Assembly (NCBI GenBank): GCA_023362775.1
Contig: JALMGJ010000017.1
Span: 21,409,501 to 21,473,500, forward strand
DNA from: Charina bottae
Lineage: Eukaryota > Chordata > Lepidosauria > Squamata > Charinaidae
Reading direction: 5' to 3'
Length of the DNA: 64,000 nt
This document shows, piece by piece, positions 29,226 through 38,324 of the stretch. The first letter of the stretch is position 1; each line of letters opens with the position of its first letter. The notes under the pieces are model-generated. The model was given only the letters and a program-made list of their open reading frames with translations. It had not been told where the DNA came from and searched no databases. The position numbers and the translations under genes are program-made.

Positions 29226-29439
29226 TTAAAAAAGAGTTTGGAGCGGATGGAAGGTCTCCATGAGCTCTCCCTGTTCTATGTTTCTCCTTTTGGTAATGCC
29301 AGTCCTCTCTGCCACCACCAGTCCTCAATGAAAAAGGCAAATTAAATTTGTATACAGTCTTTTCACATCAGAAGCAGTATAGTAAGATTTTGTGAACTGC
29401 TTCTAAACCTGAAAGTTAAAAATTATATTGAATACCCTT
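29226..29439. other. unassigned flank of ERV-A
   Basis: A short interval before the 4-bp ERV target site. Nothing is recognised. Confidence 0.3.
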
Positions 29440-29443
29440 GTAA

Positions 29444-30304
29444 TGTAGGGATATGGGGAAACCAGGCTCACAAACCTTGGCCTGGAAAACACCATGCTGT
29501 AACATTTCCCCATGATGCAACATTACCAAACCAAAGATTGTGCCTGAACCAAAGAATTGTTGCCCAAGGTTGACCCTTGAGATGGGCCTCAGCAAGCCCC
29601 AAAGAATGCTGCATAAGAAATGTTAAGTAAAGCTCTGAAACCAAGTCTACCTCTCTCAGGAATGCATAACAGTCTGGGACCATCTATCTGGTCAAGCATC
29701 CTCTTCCTGAGACAAAGCCAATATGTTTACCTAACCTTCTTGCAATAAATGCCTTGCTTCCCCTCTCCTGAGATGTAAATATGTTAAACTGTGATTCTAT
29801 GGTTCTGACCCTTTGTGATTCAACCTGCTTGTGTAACCCAATGTCTCTGTGAATGTTACTGTTGTCCTTGTAAGATGCAAGTATTTCTTTGGTGTGAATG
29901 CTCCAACAATTAGTGTGAATGTTCCCATATCTACCCTTTGTAAATATGTTGATGACCCACGTCACCCCTTGACCTGGCAAGTCCCAGAATCCTTCAGCTC
30001 TGGGAGGGACCCTTTCCCCTAGGAACCAGCCAATCCTAGGGGATGGTCATCAGACACCTCGCCCACATGTGGGCATACCTTCCTCTTCCTCACTTCCTGC
30101 CTGTATTCCCCGTATAAAAGTTTGTGCACCCTTTTGCTCAGGGTGGTGGTTTCATTCAGAGGTCACTTGCACGTGACAACTGTCTGGCTACCACCCGGCA
30201 ACCTTTGCTTGGCCAAATAAATTTTGCTGTTGTTCCTTTTTACAAAGTCTCCTTCGTGTATTTGGCTTTCTCTAAAGGCGCATGGTAAGTTTTGGTGCCT
30301 TACA
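29444..30304 (+). repeat. ERV-A 5' LTR
   Basis: 861 bp, TGTAGGG...CTTACA. A TATA box (GTATAAAAG) lies at about 30112-30120 and a polyadenylation signal AATAAA at about 30216-30221, so U3, R and U5 are all present. It differs from the 3' LTR only at one base near 29635 (C versus A) and one near 30282 (A versus G). Confidence 0.97.
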
Positions 30305-30307
30305 TTT

Positions 30308-30325
30308 TGGTGCGTTGGCCGGGAA
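30308..30325 (+). promoter_or_regulatory. ERV-A primer binding site, tRNA-Gly (GCC) type
   Basis: TGGTGCGTTGGCCGGGAA lies 3 nt after the LTR. From memory of tRNA-Gly(GCC), whose 3' end is complementary to TGGTGCATTGGCCGGGAA, 17 of 18 positions match. Confidence 0.7.
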
Positions 30326-30960
30326 ACTCCGGGGAGTACCTGGGAATCCCCCTTAAGGGGAACCAGACTCCAGTCTGTCAGGGAAAAGCAGCATAGAGGT
30401 CAGGCAACGCCACGAGCGCTCCCGGAACTGTTTTTCCGGTGGCCTTTTCCTCCCTCTCAGCTGCAGGACCCTGTACAGTAAAGAACCCTAGCCTACAAAG
30501 GAGACTTTTGAAAAACGAACTTATCTTCAGGACTGAAAAAGAAGCTACCAACGTTGGTGAGTAGAACTTTTCTTAGGTGGGGGGTGCTGTATGTGTGTGT
30601 GTATATATGAGCCGTGGTATTGCTTCACAAGGAAGTAGCCACGAAGCGTTTTGTGGAGGCCCTTTTGGGTCTCAGGGAGATCTTTGTCGCAGTTCCCAGA
30701 AGCCCAACTTAATTGGGCATCTAGACTGAGTTTCGGCTAGCTGGGTCGGCACTGGTCGTGCGTATGGACGGAATGCATGTTGAGTAACTTGGGGACACGA
30801 AACGGGAATGTGAGAAAATTGCTGCAGCTGGATGTGCTGACTAGTTGAGTCAGGGAGAGAACCTTGCTATTGGGAGGACTTAGGCCGGTCCCGGCAAGCA
30901 GTGGGAGAGGGGGAGGCAGTGCTTGGTACCCCGTTTGTATCCCACCCCCTACCGTAAAAT

Positions 30961-31163
30961 CCCTAGAGGTTCTGGAAGATTAGAAGCCGTGTCCCTCGCC
31001 GGGAAAGACGATAGCTCAGCAGGAGCTCTCGCCCGGGACGGACACGTTCCTCTGCCCCCTATCCCTAGAGGTTCTGAAAGATTTGAAGCCGTGCCCCTCG
31101 CTGGGAAAGACGATAGCTCAGCAGGAGCTCTCGCCCAGGACGGACACGTTCCTCTGCCCCTGG
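30961..31163 (+). repeat. 102-bp tandem duplication in ERV-A leader
   Basis: Two units start with CCCTAGAGGTTCTG at 30961 and 31063 and contain GGGAAAGACGATAGCTCAGC. The ORF across them (30923-31336) looks like structured leader RNA, not a protein. Confidence 0.85.
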
Positions 31164-31596
31164 GTAACTACGCGGGCCGTTGCGCGCCCCGTACCCCCTT
31201 GGGTGGACACCCCAACTTCACCCCCACCCCTGGGACGCTCTTTCCAAGAGCTTCCCCTTCGGTGGAACACCCTTCAAGACCCAACGGAGTAAAACAGTCT
31301 TTGAAGCAGCCCTTTTGGGAAGCACAAGCAAAATAACACGCACAATAACCTTTAAAATTAGCCAGCGCTGCTGGGAGGATATTGGGAGACAGGACCTTAA
31401 ATTTACCTGGTGAACAAGTCCAGCCATTGCTGGAGGTTCTGATTCGGAACCTCAGAACTTGGCTGCCAGGAAAGTCCAGCGCTTGCTGGAGGTCCTGAAT
31501 CCGGAAATATTTCAACAACTGTGCTGCGCTCAGACTGTGCCCCCCCCCCATCCTCTCCCGTTCCTCTGATCTCCTCAGAGGCTTCTGCTGATAGCC

Positions 31597-31800
31597 ATGG
31601 GCAACTGCCACAGCCAACAGCGACGGAAGGCCAATGATGAAGTAAAGAACAGGAGAACCCTGACTCCCCTTAAATGTGTTTTAAGAAACTGGAAGCTTTT
31701 GAAACCCAAGGCTGAATGCATTCTCCCCTGCAAGTCACGCCTTGGAGCCTTTTGCTCCGATGTCTGGCCATTCTATCCACCTATCTACGGCCGCCACTGA
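31597..31800 (+). pseudogene. ERV-A gag N-terminus (myristoylated matrix start), truncated
   Basis: ATG at 31597 in a good context (GCCATGG) gives MGNCHSQQ, with a Gly2 N-myristoylation signal, and then a basic matrix-like stretch (TPLKCVLRNWKLL). A stop follows at codon 68. Gammaretroviral Gag is normally around 500 residues or more, so nearly everything is missing. The position about 1.3 kb after the PBS is unusually distal because of the expanded leader. Downstream DNA shows no capsid or zinc-knuckle sequence. Confidence 0.65.
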
Positions 31801-33640
31801 CCCCACCATGGGACATTGGACTCTGTTAACCCCAATGGCTGAGCAGATTTACTGAAAGTGAAATTAAAAAACTGGCCCTTGTTAAGCCAAAAAGTCTAGA
31901 GACCAGCTATCTCAAAAGGGGCAGCTTTAAATGCCTCATCCTGTTTGTCCTCTGTTTAAATGTGTGAGTGAAATTGTGTGGGTCTGTCCCTTTGGAATGC
32001 TTGGGAAATCTCTTCTGTCTCCTGACTCTTGTCTGTTTAACTTTATAGCAAGATTCGCAAGCCAACAGCTCTGTTCACTCATTTTTAAGTGTTTTTTCTA
32101 ACTTGTACTCTGTATGGTTTGAATGCATATTACAAGTTAAAAGGTGTTTTTCCTGTGTGTGTGTGTGTAACTGCCTTCTGCCTTTCCCCTTTCCTATGAT
32201 TGCCTCCTGTCTGCTAGTCAAATGCTTGAAGGAAGGGAGAGAGTGAAAAGGAGAGGAGGGGGAGGATGGCATTCCTACGCCCCTGCTAACAAGTGATATT
32301 GAAACTGGCCCTTGTTAGCCAAAAATGCCCCAGAGGTCTGAAAGAATGTGTTTAGGTTGTAAAGCAAAGGTAAAGCAAAGGTGTGAAGTTGTGTGTCTGT
32401 CTTTTCCCCTCCCCATGTCGTGTTTCAATAAAAGCCTCTGTTTTGTACAAGTTTGCATGCTGTTTTTCCCCGGTGTGTGTGTGTGCGGTGTGTGTGCGTG
32501 GCTACCTAACCCCCGTTTCTTTGTTTCTTCCTATCTGCTTGCCTTGCCTCTCTAGAATATGGAAATGCCTTAAGTGAGAAAATGCCTTGAGTAAGCATGT
32601 AGATAGAAATGGGACTTTTCCGGAAGAGGGGCGAGGAGACAGGGAAAAAGGCAAGGATTTTCTGATGTACAAGGGGTTTGTAATAAACCAGCTAAACTTT
32701 GAACCCCTTCATTAAAATCTTAACTAAGTCTTAACTTATGACTGTGTGTTTGTGTGTGTGTGTTTTCAGTTCATTGAACTGTGTGGTGTGTGAGTAACAA
32801 AAAGAAAGAAGAATTTTTATTTCTGAAGATTTTGGCAATAATGGAGCCTCTATGAATTGGCATAGTCTATCTGATGGGTTTGTTTTTCCCATTTTTGGAA
32901 ATTTTTTAATGCAAAAGCAGTCTACTCATTAAAATACATTATGTCAATGGTCAGTTTTTATTTTCCAGCCTTTTTAGGCTTGTTTTTTTGGAAAATTAAT
33001 TGGAAATTTTATACTGCTATGTGTCAATGTTTTCCCATTTAACATGACTATGCTATTGGGTCACAGAGATGACTCTCATTGCTTTATTGCCCTTCAGTTT
33101 TATTTTTATTTCTATTTGGAATATTGCAGGGCATACCCCCTCCCAACCAGGTTGCTTAAGAGATAAGCATAAACCCTAACGTTTTGTTTTTATTGTTTTT
33201 GTTTTTGGCTTTTTTGTTTATTGCTTTTGTTTTTGGCTTTTTCAAAGCTCTTACTTTTTCTGTGCTCAGGCGTACATCACTGAGCCAATCAGTAATTGTC
33301 TGCGCAGGTTTGGTTCTTACCAACCTTTCTGCAGGAACGCCAACCTTGGCAGGTAGACCAAACGGTGCCCCATTCCAGTGAGGTCTGCCAAATAACTACA
33401 GGACCCTAACAGATCATTCTAGCCAAATTGTGCCAGGACACACGTCTTCCCTGGCCGCCAGTTCTCCCTCTGGCGCTCACCCGTCTTCGCACCATGCCAG
33501 GGGGAAAGTCACTTCTACCAATGAGAGGGAGCTTGATGTTTCTGCGTACTTGCAGTCTCTGGCGCGTATTTTGCCTTCTATTTCCAAACAGGTCAGCAGT
33601 GCTTTGCCTCCAGCTCCGGACCAGCCACCCATTGCTGAGA
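31801..33640. other. ERV-A interior replaced by GT-rich, partly duplicated non-viral-looking DNA
   Basis: About 1.8 kb lies where gag and pol should be, with no long ORF. Two loosely similar segments begin AAACTGGCCCTTGTTA at about 31866 and 32302, each with a CTGTCT/TTTCCCCT stretch and TGTGTG runs, suggesting an old duplication of roughly 430 bp. A T-rich part with GTTTTTGGC repeats lies at 33180-33245. It may be acquired host sequence or heavily decayed viral sequence. Confidence 0.6.
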
Positions 33641-33647
33641 TCAGCTC

Positions 33648-34028
33648 CAGGTCCTGTTCAACACCCCCACTGCTGTAAAGGGCGAAGGTATACAAGCCTG
33701 GGTCCACGCTTCCAGAATCAAGAATGTAATCCAGCCTCCAGCTGCCTGGCAAAGCAAAGCCCTTACCACACTCAAAATTAAACTCTCCCACATACAATCC
33801 CCCGCTGACCTTGACTCCCTCATCGCCATCTCTCTGCCCACTGTTCCACCGGGAGAGAACAGTGGCACAGAGGAAAATTCCAAAAAACAAGGCTCTCTGC
33901 TCTCTGCCCCACCGGAAGTGGGTGGAGACACAGACGAAGATCTTCAGGACTACACAACCCCTCTGCTTCCCGTCTCTCCGGAGGCAGACGGGAACACAGG
34001 TGAAGACTATACCCAGGAGGACATCTAA
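33648..34028 (+). pseudogene. ERV-A pol C-terminus (integrase C-terminal end)
   Basis: An open segment contains the integrase C-terminal landmark (TPTAVKGEGIQAWVHASRIK) about 33665-33725, followed by an acidic proline/glutamate-rich tail ending at TAA 34026-34028. In class I retroviruses this SH3-like block ends the integrase and the tail overlaps the env start. The frame breaks immediately upstream (in-frame stop near 33638), so the RT, RNase H and catalytic integrase core are deleted. Confidence 0.65.
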
Positions 34029-34269
34029 GATCATCATTTCACTGTGGTTGCCAATGTTGTTTTAATGTAGGTTGCAAAGTTTTTTTGCTAAGCTCTCTTT
34101 CAGGCTGAATACCACAGACGCCGGACCAGGCAACCACAGATAACAGCTGCTACTGGACAAAAGCTGCCAAGTATTTTTCCTGATTACTTCTCCCTGCCTC
34201 TCCTCTCTGCCTCTTTTCCGATTAGTAAAAATAAAAAGGGGGGGAAGAGGGGGAGTACCTGGTGGGGAA

Positions 34270-35545
34270 AATGAACATGTGCTCCTTTAAAAACTTTAAA
34301 ACCTTTTCTTCTGGGGCTCCTAGGGGTCTATACAATTCTAGCACACCCCCTTACCCACCGTACCCTCACACGCAAGCCCACTAGCCCTGATTACATTGAG
34401 CAGACCCTTACCTCTGCTTACAAATTACTGAAGCCATTCCAGCCAGCCCCCGTGTTTGGGCCAGTTCTAGAATTGTGCTAAACCACAAAACTCCTCCTGC
34501 TTTTAAGGAAGGAGAACATCCTGACAGCCAACTATATGCAGACTGAGTCACAGCTTAAGACCTTGGGACTGAACCCATCAGTTCCCATCTTTAGCCCAGT
34601 GGCCTCACTAGTCCCATTGATTGGCATCGCCTCTCTGTGTGTTACTAGAGCGCAACCCAAGGGGGGAGTTTGGCTGGGAAGGCTTCAGGGACACCAATGC
34701 CTAAAGGAGGTGATTTATCACCGCCCCTGATAAGTTCGAGGATTTTCACGTAAGGCCTCCATTGTTTTCAGCTGCTGCTGGAAGATACAGGGGCAAAGTA
34801 ACTTTTTCTGCCCGGCCCACAGTTTCTATCTCTGGGGAAGAGAAGGAGGGACCCTCATGTAATCTGGCAGCGAAGCTTCTGTTAGCTGCCTCTCCACAGG
34901 GACCTCTGCTTCCTCCTTGGCTTGGGCTACCTACTGACACAAAAGGCTCCATGCCAGCATGGCTGGGCCTGAAAGACAACCAATCCCTTGTGCTCCCTTG
35001 CCCTACGCAAAGGGAAACACCTCTGATTATTTTGTCTTCCCTTCTATTCCCTTAGTCAAAGGTCCACCCCATCTCAATGCCACCCCCCTGCAGCCACTTA
35101 CGGGAATGTTTCTAGCAGGGTCAGTTGGGGTATGGAACCCATGGAAAAGGGAGAAGCCTATCTTTTCTGTTGACTTAAGTATCTGCCTAGAACAGGGTAT
35201 GTTTTTCCTTTGTGGAACCAATACTTACCTCTGTTTACATACTAACTGGACAGGCACTTGCTCTCTTGTCCATCTTCTACCTCAAATCTCTATCCTTCCC
35301 AAGGGGGAAACACCTCCTGTACCACTTACTTCAGGGCAGCCTGGATCAAACAACTTGTATTTATCTTTGTCTGTGGCCCTACTGGACTTGCTATACTGCC
35401 TTGCATTATTCCTCTTGTACGTCGCGTTGTATTGTCCTCTCTCAAAGGACTGACTGTGGTTACCCACACTGAAGGTAAACCAGCAAAACTGTTGACTCTC
35501 CACCCAGTCTCCAGGCGAAAGGCATTTCGCCATAAGAAAAGAAAA
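34270..35545 (+). pseudogene. ERV-A env remnants (SU end and TM membrane anchor)
   Basis: Translation gives fragments in different frames. The part in 34959-35453 contains FLCGTNTYLCLHTNWTG, a typical end of a class I surface subunit. A shifted segment (about 35330-35545) has a hydrophobic stretch (QLVFIFVCGPTGLAILPCI) followed by a basic cytoplasmic tail, as in a transmembrane subunit anchor. The furin site, fusion peptide and ectodomain heptads are not seen between them. The gene is therefore deleted and frameshifted and cannot make a functional envelope. Confidence 0.6.
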
Positions 35546-35553
35546 GGGAGGAT
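35537..35553 (+). promoter_or_regulatory. ERV-A polypurine tract
   Basis: AAAAGAAAAGGGAGGAT abuts the 3' LTR start TGTAGGG, as expected for the plus-strand primer. Confidence 0.85.
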
Positions 35554-36414
35554 TGTAGGGATATGGGGAAACCAGGCTCACAAACCTTGGCCTGGAAAAC
35601 ACCATGCTGTAACATTTCCCCATGATGCAACATTACCAAACCAAAGATTGTGCCTGAACCAAAGAATTGTTGCCCAAGGTTGACCCTTGAGATGGGCCTC
35701 AGCAAGCCCCAAAGAATGCTGCATAAGAAATGTTAAGTAAAGCTATGAAACCAAGTCTACCTCTCTCAGGAATGCATAACAGTCTGGGACCATCTATCTG
35801 GTCAAGCATCCTCTTCCTGAGACAAAGCCAATATGTTTACCTAACCTTCTTGCAATAAATGCCTTGCTTCCCCTCTCCTGAGATGTAAATATGTTAAACT
35901 GTGATTCTATGGTTCTGACCCTTTGTGATTCAACCTGCTTGTGTAACCCAATGTCTCTGTGAATGTTACTGTTGTCCTTGTAAGATGCAAGTATTTCTTT
36001 GGTGTGAATGCTCCAACAATTAGTGTGAATGTTCCCATATCTACCCTTTGTAAATATGTTGATGACCCACGTCACCCCTTGACCTGGCAAGTCCCAGAAT
36101 CCTTCAGCTCTGGGAGGGACCCTTTCCCCTAGGAACCAGCCAATCCTAGGGGATGGTCATCAGACACCTCGCCCACATGTGGGCATACCTTCCTCTTCCT
36201 CACTTCCTGCCTGTATTCCCCGTATAAAAGTTTGTGCACCCTTTTGCTCAGGGTGGTGGTTTCATTCAGAGGTCACTTGCACGTGACAACTGTCTGGCTA
36301 CCACCCGGCAACCTTTGCTTGGCCAAATAAATTTTGCTGTTGTTCCTTTTTACAAAGTCTCCTTCGTGTATTTGGCTTTCTCTAAAGGCGCGTGGTAAGT
36401 TTTGGTGCCTTACA
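35554..36414 (+). repeat. ERV-A 3' LTR
   Basis: 861 bp, same length as the 5' LTR, with two substitutions between them and no indel. Confidence 0.97.
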
Positions 36415-36418
36415 GTAA

Positions 36419-37562
36419 TATAAAGTACTTCTGCCAATAGAATCTTCTTTTCATATTTCTTTGGTTACAGAAACTACAGTTAAGTTCTTGTACACATTGA
36501 CTTACTGTACATGTCCTATTTTTTGAGGTAGAAAATTCAGCTATAAGATGATCAAAAGTAACTTCTTTTCTATAGAGGGAATGAATAATAATGATAGTGG
36601 TGTTGATTTTAATTTAATTTAATAAATAATTTAAATTATTTATTTTAATTAAATTATTAATAAATAATTGTTTTATTGTAAACTGCCCAGAGTCCCCTTG
36701 TGGGGAGTTGGGCGGTGATAAATCTAATAAGTAAATAAATAAATAATTTAATAAAGGATAAGATAGAATATGCTACTGTACTAGTCTCTCACAACTGGAA
36801 TTTGGCAGAGTTTCTTAGAGACAGAAAGTTACAGAAAGCCTTTGGAAGAGGAGCAAAAGCAACATTATATTGAGAGCTATGTATGTTGACTATGCACTGT
36901 GCAGTCTATATACATCATAAATGTTCCTCACCCTCCATAGACGCTTCACACCAAAATTATTACGGAATTGAGTATTTAAAAGCTTAACACGGGAGTGGTG
37001 AGAATTTTCAGAAAAGTAAAAAAAGAGTACATTCCTCCAAATCATATTAAATGGACACCCACATCCCTCTCAGGTATTACTATAAAAGAAATGGAGAAGT
37101 GATCTGTAATTTAAGGAGGTAATTGGTCCTTGGTTTACTGAACTGCACTTGAGTGATTTTGCAAATCCCTTTTCTTTCTCTAAGTTACCAGCACTCTGCA
37201 AAACCCATCTACATTGAGCTTCTACATTGTTGGGGAAGACGTGAGCCAAATCCAGCATACTGCAGAACACGATGGGCCACTCTGAGAGGCAGTGCCAAAT
37301 ATTTAGATTTCAGGGTAATTCAACACAGCCCCTAGAACATTTAGCAGATTTGCCCTATGCTGGGAAAACTGAAGTAGTTACGGATTATATTTTCTTCCCC
37401 AAAACGCAATCCAGTTCTATACTGCTGCAATCTGCCAGGGGCTCCGTGCAGCTCACAAAAGAACAGTACAGGAAGAAGAAGACATCTGGGATGGAATTTA
37501 AAACATCCATCATAAGTAAAAAAGTTAATTAAAAAATATAACCCATAAGCATAATAACGAAG
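36419..37562. other. spacer between the two ERVs; includes an L2 3' tail at 36672-36760
   Basis: 36672-36760 carries the L2 3' motif (AACTGCCCAGAGTCCCC, GGCGGTGATAAAT, TAAATAAATAAATAA) on the plus strand. It is preceded by an AT-only self-complementary stretch at 36605-36668. The rest is unassigned. Confidence 0.6.
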
Positions 37563-37566
37563 CCAT

Positions 37567-38136
37567 TGTTAAAAAAGGTTACAAAATAGAATGAGTTTGA
37601 TAATGCCAGGGATTAAGATGGAAAAGGAAGCCCAACTGCTTAGACAAAGGATTCCCTTCCGATTCAATTGGAAAGCTTGGAACACAAAAGGTCAGCTCCT
37701 TCATGGAACTTAGCCAGCCCATTCGGGTAGACCTTCTTCCAAAGCCAAACAGATCTCCATAATCAAATAACAAAAGATTCCTTCCAAGGTGCACATTCCA
37801 AGTAAGCAGACAAAGCCACAGCCGGCAGGGAACACAGACAGGAAACACAAACAGCAGGGGGCCCAACCACAGAGCGCCTCCTCTCTGAAATCCGGCAAAT
37901 TACACTTCTCTCAAGTTCCTAGGGGGCGGGGACACTTTGCATAGCAACGACCAAGCTCTCCTATATAAATGGCCTGTGGGGGAAATACAGGTGTGGCCAC
38001 CTTCCAACCAGCATATTCTATACTTCTGTATTCTGCATGTGCTCTTGGAAATAAACCAGCAAACCTCTGTTCCAGCAACTGCCTGCGTCTATTCATTCCC
38101 GGCTTGGGACGAACCTTGGTAAGATTCCTTCTAACA
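37567..38136 (+). repeat. ERV-B 5' LTR
   Basis: 570 bp, with TATA-like CTATATAAATGG near 37961-37972, polyadenylation signal AATAAA near 38051, and end AAGATTCCTTCTAACA. If the family LTR starts with TGTTGGGATC as the 3' copy suggests, this copy lacks the first 75 bp or so. Confidence 0.9.
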
Positions 38137-38139
38137 ATT

Positions 38140-38160
38140 TTGGCACCCCAGATATGGGAC
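38140..38160 (+). promoter_or_regulatory. ERV-B putative primer binding site
   Basis: TTGGCACCCCAGATATGGGA begins 3-4 nt after the LTR end, the usual PBS position. I could not assign the tRNA. Confidence 0.5.
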
Positions 38161-38324
38161 CCCTGAGCTAACCGAGTCGATGGACAGAGCCTGGACAACT
38201 CCACCCAGCCGGCACCAGACCATTTGTCTGGAGGGGAAAGCCCCAGACTCTGCCCACATCGACATTGGTAGCAAAGGGAGTTTTTGGTTTTAAGCCAGAA
38301 CTTTTGCTTGAACAGAGGCCTCAT

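Larger units (their letters stand above)
29444..36414 (+). mobile_element. ERV-A: young gammaretrovirus-like provirus, internally deleted
   Basis: Two 861-bp LTRs (TGTA...TACA) differing at two sites flank a 5.2-kb interior. The 4-bp TSD GTAA lies at 29440-29443 and 36415-36418. Order: 5' LTR, PBS resembling tRNA-Gly, GC-rich leader with a 102-bp tandem duplication, short gag start, about 1.8 kb non-viral-looking GT-rich DNA, integrase C-terminus, env remnants, polypurine tract, 3' LTR. No protease, RT, RNase H or integrase core is visible, so it must have been copied in trans. The 4-bp TSD, MGN-type gag start and env style suggest class I. Confidence 0.95.

Noticed and set aside
30923..31336. 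137-codon ORF in the ERV-A leader as a gene
   Set aside because: Composed of a tandem non-coding leader repeat with no gag-like features; the MGN start at 31597 is the better gag start.
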